Source of the DNA: Sphagnum compactum
Lineage: Eukaryota > Bryophyta > Sphagnopsida > Sphagnales
Reading direction: 5' to 3'
NCBI GenBank assembly: GCA_965153455.1
Contig: OZ234501.1
Span: forward strand, 5,580,001-5,644,000
DNA: 64,000 nt
Position numbers and translations under genes: made by a program. Below, in pieces: positions 23,718 to 33,770 of the stretch. Every line of letters begins with the position of its first letter. Within the stretch, counting starts at the first letter, position 1. Under the pieces are notes generated by a model. That model was not told the origin of the DNA. It did no database searches and saw only the letters and a program-made list of their open reading frames with translations.

Positions 23718-24061
23718 TCTTGGAAATTGACACTGGATGGATGAGAGAATAAAGAAGATAAAAACTCTGATTTTTATGACAAGCTCTCCCCCCAACGTTT
23801 AGATCACCCAAATGATGCTTCAAACCTCTCCACCCAACTTGAGGATCACCCAAACTATGCTTCAAACCTCTCCACCCAACTTGAGGATCACCCAAACGAT
23901 GCTCCAAACCTATGATCCACCACAGAGCTCTTGCTACATTTAAATAGGAGGTGAACACCCCATGTAGATGTTACCTATCTAACAAAGTACATGGACAAGG
24001 CTATCATCTCATGCATTGAAATATTTCATACTAAATTTAATCAAAGATATTTAAGTAAACT
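23718..24061 (-). repeat. 3' LTR of copia-2, distal part
   Basis: Aligns with 32947 to about 33210 of the 5' LTR: GAAATTGA, AAGCTCTCC, GATCCACC-AGAGCTCTTGC, ATCATCTCATGCATTnAAATATTTCA and ATTTAAGTAAACTT. It is longer because of a local 42-bp tandem expansion. The terminal bases have decayed (TCTTGG against TGTTAG). Confidence 0.85.
23784..23909. repeat. 42-bp tandem repeat, three copies, inside one LTR
   Basis: Units start at CTCTCC at 23784, 23826 and 23868, exactly 42 bp apart. The 5' LTR has only one copy of this unit (33013-33054). The extra 84 bp account for nearly all of the length difference between the two LTRs. Confidence 0.9.
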
Positions 24062-25473
24062 TGGGCTTATTCAAAGTTGAGATTCCAAGAAAAGAAAAAA
24101 GGATTCAAAGGCTTTGGTAGGAATTTTTGTAAATAATATTTACTTCAAATAAATTTAAGTAAGAAAAATTGAATAGTCCACTGTAAGATGATTCTTGTGA
24201 CAATGAAGTGCAAACATAGTGAAAGGAACTAGGGGTGTCAAGGTAAAAGTCTTTTTCCAAAGATTACACATGACATGTGTCGTTTTATGTTGGTTTATAA
24301 TTCTAAAATTTGTATTTCGGGTATCCCTTTTAACATTGCATTTTAGATATAAATACATTTGGACTATAAATTGATTTTATAACATGTATTTTATGCATTC
24401 ATGTGCTCTCTATCACATAAACATGAACAACTTTTGTTAAAGGCGCATTTTCAAAATCCATAATTTTTAGGGTCAAAAGCACTTTTGAACCAAATGTGTT
24501 CAAATCGATTATAAAAACAATTTTCATCAGTTCAAATCCTTTTGCACTTTTAATCATCAATGTTAAAATCTTCTTCTATTTTCACAAAGAATGATGCACA
24601 TTTGGTAAAAAAAGGAGGTTTGGAAAAAACAAAGATTGTCCACTCTCGGAGTTTGAGTGCTTTGAACATGCAAAAACATTTTTGATTTGTGTCAAGCTTT
24701 GAACATGTAAACTTTGTAAATAATGAAAAATATTTCCCAAAAAAATGGCAATCCAAACTATTATGCTTCATTTATGATCTACCAAACGTACAAAAATGTA
24801 GTTTAAAAATGTCCATTCACTTGGGTGGCCCCTTTGACTATGTTTTTACCCAATGGTGATTTTTCACATGCATACATAATTTTGTATTAATATTTTGGGT
24901 TATAGCCAAAAATGAAAAAAATCCTAAAAATCTCAAAATGAATTTTAGTGCACAACCAAACATTTTTCTGGCAAAATTATTTCCTACACATGTGACCTAC
25001 ATCTAAAGCTAGACATTTTGAACCCATTGAAAATGATTTTAAAAATGAATCCTTTGCTTTGTAACCTTTTCTTTCAAAATTTCAAGACTTTGAAATTTTT
25101 GTATGATTTGGTTTTTCACCAACTTCACCCAATGAACATGTACTTTCATAAAAAGAAACATGTTTTTGTTGTACAAAAAGTTTAAAATCAATTATATGAC
25201 TTCATGCATTCCTTTTGATTTTGATTTTTTTAAAATTATAGTTTAAACATTTGATATAGTTAGTTTAAAAGATTGAAAATGACATTTAATAATATCCAAA
25301 TTACTTCAAAATATTTTTATTAATTTAACAAGAGATCATTTTATTTATTGGCATATAATAATCCACTACATCTATAATAATGTTAGATAAACAAAAATTC
25401 AAAGTTGTCCTTTGTGCAATCTTTTAAAAATAGGTCATTCCAAATTTTGGTACCCTAATTATGAATACTCCCA
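24062..25473. mobile_element. Insertion of about 1.4 kb in the 3' LTR of copia-2
   Basis: The LTR is contiguous to 24061 and resumes at 25474 with CTTAACATATTTCATAG. The inserted DNA begins TGGGCTTATTCA and ends TGAATACTCCCA, an inverted pair matching at 10 of 12 positions. It has no coding capacity; a 73-codon minus-strand frame at 24550-24771 has no known motif. ACTT on both sides could be a target duplication, but the intact LTR has ACTTACTT there, so this is undecided. Superfamily not determined. Confidence 0.65.
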
Positions 25474-25582
25474 CTTAACATATTTCATAGTCCCAAAAGT
25501 ATGTGCATGTAGTTCACAAATATCTCAACTATAATTTGGTGAAAATAATTTAAGTAACTTGGTAAGAAATTGATATCCAACA
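25474..25582 (-). repeat. 3' LTR of copia-2, proximal part
   Basis: Continues the LTR after the insertion. CATAGTCCCAAAAGTATGTG and TTGATATCCAACA match 33206-33311. The LTR begins (minus strand) with TGTTGGATATC at 25582. Confidence 0.85.
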
Positions 25583-26000
25583 ACTCCACTCAACGAACTA
25601 TCAAATTACGCACTTGATCACACCCATCAAATGTCAGAAATATTCATGTTCGTTAGCAAAAAACCCCTTGGTCAAAAAATTTGCAACCATATTCTTCGTG
25701 TTGCAATAGACCAACTTAACAAAATTTTCTTCAATCTTCTTTCCCACCAAATGATGATGAATTTTGATATGTTTTGTGTGAGCTTAAAAGATTGGGTTCT
25801 TTGATAAAAATATACAATTTTGATTATCATCATATATATGATAATGGATTTCATCTGTGAAACACTAATGCTCCAAGAAAGTGATGAAAGCCACATTGCT
25901 TACTTTGTTGTTTATGAAGCTACCATATATTTAGCTTCTACTTATGGCATAACAACAGAGGTTTGCTTCTTGCTATTCCAATTAATAGCACCATTTCCCA
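25583..26000 (-). pseudogene. copia-2 RNase H, C-terminal part
   Basis: Read right to left, from just left of the family A insertion: NGAINWNSKKQTSVV, a stop, then VEAKYMVAS (matching the STEAEY block), an HTKHIKIHHHLV block in a shifted frame, and NMVANFLTKG near the end. These are the C-terminal RNase H blocks of copia pol. Several stops and frameshifts. Confidence 0.8.
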
Positions 26001-27369
26001 GGGTCCAAGCATGATCAAGTATGCTAAAAAAGTAGTCCTAAAAAAATTGAATTTCAAAAACAATCTCTTTTCAACATTCACATTCAAAAAGATATTAAAA
26101 ACCTATTTAAATTACATTTTGAAATCATAGAGCACTTCATTGAATTTATTTTAAGTTGAACATGAATTTTGAGGAATTTCCATATAAGAAAAGTGGATGA
26201 AAAATATATTATTAATTTGCTAATCATTCAAATTTTCCAAAATATTTTTACATTAAAACTTTGATAAATAATTATGACTATAATATGAAAAGTTGAAACT
26301 GTATCCATACACATTAGGCCTTTATCAACTTGAAAGTACAATAATTATGATTGATGTTTTGCTGGATGCAATCACAATAAAATGAGCCAAAAAGGATGTT
26401 AGATTGGCCTTAAAAATAGTCAAGATTGGAGAAATATTTATGTTTTACCATTTAAAACCATGGCAAGTTGGTCCTTTCTCATTCATATGAATATCAAGGA
26501 ATTCAAACCAAAAATCCATTTGATAATTTTTTAAGTTTAAATTTTGATTTAGGAACTTTGAATATGAACACCTATTATGTCAAATTGAATCAATTTTGCA
26601 AAGGATTATCAAAAGGACTCATATAATTTTTAAAAATTGATGGGAAAAAATTAAGAAAATAAAGACTTATTAGCCACATTCAAAAAGCACTCATACTCAA
26701 AAATATGTGAAAATCAAAAACTTTAAAAATTCAAAAACTTTCCAGAATTTTAAGACTTCAAAAGTCTTTTACCACATATAAATGGGGTATAATGTACATG
26801 ATGTTTTAAGAAAAGTTGTAATTTATTGTACAAAAAAACATAATAACTTTAAAATTCAATTTTCGGTTATGATTTGAAATTGTTATCATTTTTAAAGATG
26901 AAACACATAATTTACATGGAATTCATTTATTTTCAAAAATTCATATTTATTAAAAAATTATAAAAAAATGTTATCTACGTAAACAATTATATGCATTTTT
27001 CATAAAAATTTAAATAAAAAATTCATTCATATGAAATAATTTTGTTGGGGCAAAAGGACATGTAGTCCTTTTTTAAAGTAATGCCGTTGGCTCATTTTAT
27101 CTTGTTTGTGCCCTACTTTCATGTACTTGTCATTCTATTTTGCAAAACTATGACATGTACTTTCTAATACTTACATTTCAAAAAATGTACTTAAATGCAT
27201 ATTAAAACATATGGTTCTTCAATATTATGCAATGAAGTCAAAAAAAATTTCTATTGATCATTAATTCAAATACTACTCATGAATTCAATATATTAAGGTA
27301 TATTTTATCAATACTTTCCAAAAAACAATAAGTGTCTACAACTGGCATACTTTACCATGTTTATGCCCC
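26001..27369. mobile_element. Non-autonomous element with 24-bp inverted termini (family A, copy 2), inside copia-2 RNase H
   Basis: Left end GGGTCCAAGCATGATCAAGT and right end (reverse complement) GGGGCATAAACATGGTAAAG continue as ATGC on both sides, matching at about 19 of 24 positions. Removing 26001-27372 rejoins the copia frame as YVFSLGNGAINW, with CCA/ACA as a possible 3-bp target duplication. The interior is AT-rich and non-coding and carries scattered AGTCCT/AGGACT words in both orientations. The sequence at 26160-27120 recurs at 11830-12760 and 43603-44110. A 3-bp duplication fits CACTA or Harbinger-like transposons, but the GGG terminus and lack of TWA leave the superfamily open. 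Confidence 0.75.
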
Positions 27370-28130
27370 ACAATGAAAAAACATAACCTAATGTGGACTT
27401 GCAGTCATCCATATTGTTAACCCAATCTCCATCACAATAGGCATACATTTGTGTGTTTCCATAAACAATATCATAATCCCCAATATTGGGACACTGGATT
27501 TGGTAAATATTCATTTCCAAATGCAATTGACTCATATTATTTCCATCAATTCCTTGGTTATGATAAACATCCCTTTCAAAATGCATCTTGCCACTTATGT
27601 TCATGTTGGAACCTTGGTTATGATTGACGTTTTTTTTTAAACGTGCTAGCCTTGGCCATGGTCTACATTCTTGTTGAAATGCACCTAGCCTTTCATGTTT
27701 CTTTCGAAACGTTAGCTATGGCTTACATTCTTGTTAAAATGCACTTGACCCCTCATGTTCTTTTTGGAACCTTGACAATGGCTTACATTTTCGTCAAAAT
27801 GCACCTAACCTTAGTAATATCTTTAAACTTTTTTTGTAACACAAACGAAAATCCATTATGCCTTTCAAATAATGAAAAATCCATTTCATTACAATCTAAT
27901 GTGATTGCCTAGGATTAGCCATAAATTGGTTCACAACCCCCACCACGTGCAATATTAAGTCTTGTGCATACCATTGCATACATGAAACTTCCAATAGCAT
28001 TTTGAAATGGAATAGCCCACATTATTTCCAAGTTTGCATCATTTTGAGGACCCATACCCTTCGAAAGTTTGCAATTGGTCATAAAGGGAATTCGTACTAG
28101 CTTACTTTTAGCCATTCCAAATTGCTTCAA
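27370..28130 (-). pseudogene. copia-2 RT C-terminus and RNase H N-terminus, separated by a minisatellite
   Basis: Read right to left: KLSKGMGPQNDANLE and AIGSFMYAMVCTRLNIA (28130-27915) are the end of the copia RT domain. YCDGDWVNNMDDCKSTLGYV (27450-27380) is the first RNase H block, with its catalytic Asp. The roughly 80 residues that normally lie between are missing and the space is filled by a 60-bp tandem repeat. Confidence 0.85.
27500..27830. repeat. 60-bp minisatellite, about 5 copies, inside copia-2 pol
   Basis: ATG words at 27658, 27718 and 27778, and at 27560 and 27620, mark units exactly 60 bp apart, with one shortened unit (about 40 bp) between the two groups. Each unit carries ACATTCTTGTTnAAATGCAC or a relative. 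A 60-bp unit keeps a reading frame (20 residues); on the minus strand repeated GKMHFERDV / SQLHLEMNI motifs are visible. Confidence 0.85.
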
Positions 28131-30110
28131 TAGACTTCCAATTTACTTACTTTGGTTCAAATAAGTCGCTCAGTCTTGTCAAACACAATTTATTTGTATC
28201 CCCAAGCAATACTAGATTTCACCTAGATCCACCATTTCAAATTTCTTCAAGAGGTTATCTTTTGTCTCTTTCAACAAAATCAAGGACCATTGGAGGCCAA
28301 AAACAAATCATCATCATAAAAAGTTATGATCACATTAGAATTTTCTTGAATTTTCTTAAAATAAACATTATGGTTAGCATAACTCCTTTCAAACTTCTAA
28401 GATAAAAAAAAAGGGTGTAAACATGATTGTGATACTCCCTTTGAAACTTAAGGACTCACTCCTAGGACTCTCAAATTCACCTTTCTCTTCACTTTTCCTA
28501 TGACTTGTTTTAAATTTCCTCTTTTTTCTCATGTTAATGAAATAGTTTTGTTCCAAATTTTATATAAGCACCTAGAATATCTATTGTTTTCACTTATGAA
28601 AGTAAGAATAATAAAATTTATCCAATGCGGGCCATGTTCTATCAATGGCCCAAAAATTTCCAAAAATTTCATTTTTTGAAACTTTTGACATTGCAATAAA
28701 GCACTTGATTTTTGTCACACTCATACATTTTATGTACATTAATACCTAAGGTGTTTGTGGTAAGAATCTTGGGTCAAAAACATTTGTTTAGACATTCATT
28801 ATGAATCCTTGAAAGTTTTTTTTTCTTAGGAGGCAAAGTCTTAGATTTTTTTAGAACTTGATAAGAATCCAAAACTTGTTCAAATTTGACATGCTATGCA
28901 TAGAATAGTACCTTAGTAATGTATCTATCCATGAAAAATAACAAACATGAATGTGCCATTAAGTTACAACATGTTTAAGTGAGGGGGCCCAATGGATATA
29001 AAAAAAAATGGACGTCATTTTTGGTACAACCATGTTTTGACCCATATGCATTAATCTTGTGGTTCCATTTACAAGGAGATTGCCTCAAACCATACAAGGA
29101 TTTTTGAAGATTACATACCATATTTTCCTCACCCTTGACCACAAAAGCCATCTAGCTATTGTATGTATCTCTTATGAAAGATCTCCATTCAGAAAGGTAG
29201 TTTAAGATCCATTTGATGCACTTCGAAATCCTCAATGGGTGAATGCAAGATTGACTGGCTCACTCTTTGTGTCCCATTACAATGTTTTGCAAGATGTAAT
29301 GAATTAACTTGCCATAAAACCATTTATATGCACAATTGGTACTTGAATTAAAATTTTCAACTTTAATAAGAAATTATCTATATAATTTGTTCACAATAAA
29401 TGTTCACCCATCATGTTATAATGGACGTTTGAAATGAAAACATATGGATTGTCTCAACCATTTACACTTCCCATACACATGAACTTTTCAATATCATTTT
29501 TTGAAAATATATGTTATATATAGGCACTTAATATTTGATGGATGAAAGAAAAAAGAAACTTAGATTTGAATTTTTCATTACAAAAGTTTTAACAGAAATA
29601 TAGTTATGGACTTTTGAATGACCAAAATCTAAACCTTATTTTCAAAAGTCTCTACATGGGTCTTTTTTATTGGATTAATGATTTTTTTCCTTGTAAAATG
29701 TATGTCAAAAAGATATCTAAGTGGGTATATTTTCATATCAATTTAACTCTTTCATTAACTAACCCATAGTCCCCCATTTATAATAATTTGACACCAAAAA
29801 AAGGACTTTTAAGGATTTTTAATATGCTAAAAATGAACCACTTAACACTGTATCTACCCCAATGGGTACAACTACAAGCACAACTCGAATTGATTCCATT
29901 CGTGCAACATGGGAAAAGGTTTCATTGAAATCAATACTTTCAACTTGTGTAAATCCCCTGGCCAACAAATGAATCTTGTGTTTTGCAGTAGGTGAGTCAT
30001 CAACAGTATACTTGATCTTGTGATTAGGTGGAATAGGAGTAATTATCCAAAAAAAATTATCTTATAAAGATTGAAACTCAAAATCCATGGTTTTTTCCCA
30101 ATGTTGTGAA
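28131..30110 (-). pseudogene. copia-2 reverse transcriptase remnant
   Basis: Read right to left: NGEDSQHWEKTMDFE (about 30095-30050) is the start of the RT domain. HKIHLLARGFTQVESIDF and FSHVARMESIRVV follow (29985-29880). The catalytic loop appears as FYDDDLF (about 28315-28295), where YVDD is expected. Many stops and frameshifts; parts of the domain between 29,800 and 28,400 are hard to follow. Confidence 0.75.
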
Positions 30111-30621
30111 TCTTCACCATTCAAAGCCTCCACAAAAGAATGGGGTTGATCAACATCAATAGAAAAAACACATGAAAGATTCACATTTTCTTCAATCATT
30201 GTTGGATTTTTTTGCACCTATTGAGGAATTATTTCATCTTCCATCCTTAGTTTTTGATTTAAATATATATGTTTTTATCTAACTTCATATGTTGTAGCAT
30301 GTACATCACACACTTTCAATAAATGAACATTCGATTCTTCCATTTAACTACACCATTTTACTTTCGCATGTATGGAATGGTCATCCACTTCACAATGCCA
30401 TTCTCCTTACAAAATGTATAAAAATTCTTAAAGTTATGCTCCCCACCTCCATCACATTTGATTGCTTTGATTTATTTTCCACTCTGATTTTCTACCCAAG
30501 CTTTGAATACCTTAAGTTTGTTAAGCACACCAAATTTAGTCTTCATGGTATAAATAAACCATCAACAATTAAGGTTATTTCAATAAGGTTACCATACACA
30601 CATGCATCACAGAAATTGTAA
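30111..30621 (-). pseudogene. copia-2 integrase remnant (left of the CACTA-like insertion)
   Basis: Read right to left: CDACVYG near 30610-30588 is the Cys-Cys end of the HHCC zinc site. FKAWVENQSG, then IKAIKCDGGGEH (about 30510-30440), is the core with the second catalytic Asp, followed by FCKENGIVK. The HHCC His residues lie on the other side of the insertion. Confidence 0.8.
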
Positions 30622-30979
30622 CACTATTAAATTTCTTGGTTTTTCAAACAATCCAACTTGATTAGAATTGGTTTTTCTTAACTAATGAACATGTACATTT
30701 TGACTAGAGGTTAGGGGCTTGAATGACATGTGCATGTTTTGACCAATCAACTTGGTTGAAATGACCTATTTGATTATTTGTTAACTTGGACATCTAATCA
30801 AATTGGACAAAAACTTAACCACCTTGGTCAAAATGGCCAATGACGTTTAATCAATTGGAACACTTACTCAAGTTGGACATAACAAATGACACCTCTGGTC
30901 AAAATGGTTGATGGGGTTTTAGTCAAATAAAACATTTAATCAAGATGGCCAATGTTATATAATCAAATGGGCATCCTAC

Positions 30980-31400
30980 ATACCTATTTACCATAATTTA
31001 CAACCTTCCTACCTACTTACCTACCTACAACCTACCAACCTACCTACTTACTTACCTTTGTGTTTACCTACCTATTACAACCTATTGACCTATTTACCTA
31101 CCTACTATAACCTACTCACCTACTCACCTACTCACCCACCCACCTACTATTGGCTTATCGATCCGTCCACCCACCCACCTATTAATTATTACCTACCTAT
31201 TTACCTAATTACCCACCCACCTATTTCCCCACCTATTTATTTACCTACCACCCATTCGCCTATCGGCTTACCCACCCACCCACAGTACCTATTAATTACC
31301 TACTTACATGCCTACCTACTTACTTAGCTACCCACCCATTTGCCTCCCTACCTACTTACTTACCTACCCACCCACCTACCTTTTACAACATACCTACCTA
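30980..31400. repeat. ACCTACC-type simple repeat tract
   Basis: Degenerate tetranucleotide array of CCTA, CCCA and TTAC words; a second shorter block of the same repeat is at 31660-31710. Confidence 0.9.
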
Positions 31401-31859
31401 CGTACCTCATAGTCTCGTAATGATGTGTCAAAATAAACATGTGAAATAAAAAACTTGACAAAAGTTGAACACCTTTTGATTGTGTGGTCCATTGGTCAAA
31501 GATTTCGTTTATCATTAGGGAGGCCAAAGGTTTAACTTTTAATACTTGTAATCTATGTATATGCTTTGGGGGTTAAGGTAGCTAGGTTAGGCTAAGCTAA
31601 GTAAATTAAGTAGGTTATACTAGGTTAGGTTAAGGTAGATAAGCTAGGCTAGGGTAAACTACCACCTACCTACCTACATTTTTACAACATACCTACCTAC
31701 CTACCTACAAATTATTTTATATAAAAATATTAAAATAAATTATTTAAATCATTTGAACAGTCAAATGGTCTTTATTCTGCCAATCAAAAAGACCACCCCA
31801 ATCACACTGGACATGTTAAAATCGAGTTGTCCAAAATGACAAGGGGTCTTTTTGCCCTT

Positions 31860-31879
31860 CCCCCCCCCCCCCCCCCCCC
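31860..31879. repeat. Homopolymer of 20 C
   Basis: Lies in the right arm of CACTA-like element 1, about 60 bp from its terminus. A G run lies in the comparable place near the 44777 terminus. Confidence 0.95.
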
Positions 31880-31938
31880 TGAAATTAAGTTTTTTTTACC
31901 AAAATTTTTGATTTGAAAAACCAGGAATTCTAGTAGTG

Positions 31939-32780
31939 AAGTCATGATCTCTGTTGAAATCCATGCCTTCAACAAGGTTATTTCTTTTCATGGTTATTAA
32001 AATATGCATATAGACATATCTGAGTCTCTAATAACACAAGTAAGGCTTCTTAATTTTGGTGTTGCATTTTACAACCAAGGATTGAGCAACTCCAACCAAC
32101 TTATATAACCTTCCTTCTTGAACAACTTCAATAATCACCTTGTTTGAATCAAAAAACTTCAACCAACATTTGGTGGCTTTAAATTCCACCTTGAAGTCTT
32201 GCTTTGTTAATTAATTAATTGATAACAATGTTTTTGCCAATGTTGGGACATACAACACATTTCCAATACACTTGGAAATCCTATTTGGCAAGTTGAAGAC
32301 AATAGTGTCTTTCCCACATACATGAAGCATATTGTTGTCTTCAAGATATACTTTGTGATTCAAAGTAAACTCCTAAAAGGTTGAAAACATTTTCCTCTGA
32401 AAGGTCAAATGTTGTGAAACTGTAGAACCAACAAAACATGCATCCTTGCAAATTGCAAAAATAAATAATTTAGTAGTCACAAGAAGTTCAATTTTGTTTG
32501 TTGTGGTTATTTGTGAAAAACCTTTGAATGTGTTCTTTCAATCTCGTTTCTTTTTGTGACATTCTCTCACAAAATGGCCTTTGGTGCCACAATTAGCAAA
32601 CATGAATGTCAAGCATCATTCAGATTTAATTCTTCATCTGAAACTTGACAATAATTCTCCTAAGGTGATCTAGAACACAAATTCTTCTCATGCAAAAAAA
32701 AATTCCATCTTCATCTTCCATGTATGAAAGTTATTACCATTCAACTTCTCAACACTTTGAACATCAAAAGTGGATGCCAT
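31939..32780 (-). pseudogene. copia-2 gag start, zinc knuckle, protease and pre-integrase remnants
   Basis: Read right to left. The gag ATG is at 32780, followed by VEKLNGNNFHTWKMKMEFFL. Within about 60 codons the sequence reaches ANCGTKGHFVREC (32600-32559), a CCHC knuckle lacking its first Cys, so most of gag is deleted. The protease motif reads CFVGSTVSQHLTF (about 32440-32400), where DSGA is expected. LHVCGKDTIVFNLPNRI and VLYVPTLAKTL (32330-32240) follow, then a pre-integrase region with VGVAQSLVVK and NNLVEGMDF up to the CACTA-like insertion. The deletion makes this copy gag-defective whatever its later decay. Confidence 0.8.
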
Positions 32781-32930
32781 GATTGTGAGTAAAACAATGT
32801 TTGAAAACGAAACACTTAGAGCTTTGAAACTTTCAACATAATGCTAATAAATAAAAAACGCACCCAATGTTTCAGAAACCTTTCAAAAGTTGTAGAAAGC
32901 AACTTTAATCTCTCCTTCCTTTAAAAGCAA

Positions 32931-32946
32931 CCATACTTTGATACCA
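32931..32946 (-). other. Primer binding site of copia-2
   Basis: On the minus strand TGGTATCAAAGTATGG follows the LTR end TTCTAACA. The first eight bases match the initiator tRNA-Met complement. Confidence 0.85.
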
Positions 32947-33311
32947 TGTTAGAAATTGATAGTGGATCGATGAGAAAATAGAAATGATAAAAACATTGAT
33001 TTTTCTTATAAGCTCTCCACCCAACCTTAGGATTACACAAATGTTGTTGCAAACTTGTGATCCACCCCTGAGCTCTTGCCTAATCTACATAAAAAGTGAC
33101 CCATGCAAATGTTACCTACGTTATAAGGCACATGGACCAGGCCATCATCTCATGCATTAAAATATTTCACACTAAATTTAATTAAATATATTTAAGTAAA
33201 CTTACTTAACGTATCTCATAGTCCCAAAAGTATGTGCATTTAACACAAATATCTCAACTAAGTACAACATGATAAAAATAAAATAACTTGGTAGGAAGTT
33301 GATATCCAACA
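32947..33311 (-). repeat. 5' LTR of copia-2 (365 bp)
   Basis: On the minus strand it begins TGTTGGATATC and ends TTCTAACA. It aligns with 25582-25474 plus 24061-23718. Confidence 0.88.
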
Positions 33312-33770
33312 CTCTAGTGGGTAAAAATCATCAGGTTTCTATTAGTAAGAACCAAACCCAAACTGGGTCTGATTTGTGGACTTGGAACAGGAACTGAAAC
33401 CTGACTTATCCTTTCAAAGAATATTGGACATGGAATCAGGTTCTCAATTCTATATTGGTCTGGACCTGAATTGGAACCAGAATGAAGATTTTTGAGAAAA
33501 TAATAACAATAAGTGATTAGAACCTGCAGTTAATCAGCAAGTAATCGTCAGTTCCAGTCCTGATTATTAACAATTAGACCAAAATCAGGTCTGATTTGCA
33601 GATTCAAAACCAGAACCAGAATCTATGTTTATAAGAACCAAAGCCAGAATCAGATTCTTAGTTCCATTTGTGTGTGGAACTGGGACCAGAATTGAGATAG
33701 ATCTAATTTAGTTTTTTAGAACTAGAAGTGGAGGTTCTTCATAAATGTAAAGAACCACCAAACACTTGTT
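33312..33770. repeat. Region of dispersed AGAACC/GGTTCT words
   Basis: Many copies of GAACCAG, CCAGAATC, TCAGGTCTGATTTG and their complements occur without strict period. It has the same flavour as 60105-61150. Probably the body of an old palindromic element; its ends were not found. Confidence 0.4.

Larger units (their letters stand above)
30622..31938. mobile_element. CACTA-like non-autonomous element 1 (1317 bp), inside copia-2 integrase
   Basis: Left end CACTATTAAATTTCTTGG continues as TTTTTCAAA; the right end, read on the other strand, is CACTACTAGAATTCCTGG and continues as TTTTTCAAA. So the termini are inverted copies of about 27 bp. Inside lie a left arm with TTGACCAATCAA and TGGTCAAAATGGCC words (30700-30960), a low-complexity ACCTACC region (30980-31400), a short GGTTAGGCTAAG stretch, more TACC repeats and a right arm with a 20-base C run. 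No coding capacity; a frame at 31058-31327 is repeat-encoded. Copia sequence flanks both ends. The expected 3-bp target duplication is not evident (TAA against AAG). Confidence 0.75.
23718..33311 (-). mobile_element. Old Ty1/copia retrotransposon (copia-2), with nested insertions
   Basis: A complete but heavily decayed element on the minus strand. The 5' LTR is 32947-33311, the primer binding site 32931-32946, gag starts at 32780, followed by protease, integrase, RT and RNase H running leftward, and the 3' LTR lies at 25582-23718. Later insertions interrupt it at 30622-31938 (CACTA-like, within integrase), 26001-27369 (family A, within RNase H) and 24062-25473 (within the 3' LTR). Tandem repeats have expanded at 27500-27830 and 23784-23909. 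The two LTRs differ at roughly one position in five or six where I aligned them by eye, so it is clearly older than copia-1. No convincing target duplication remains (CTCTA on the right, CTTCC on the left). Confidence 0.85.

Noticed and set aside
31058-31327. Thr/Tyr/Leu/Pro-rich frame of 89 codons
   Set aside because: Direct translation of the ACCTACC repeat.
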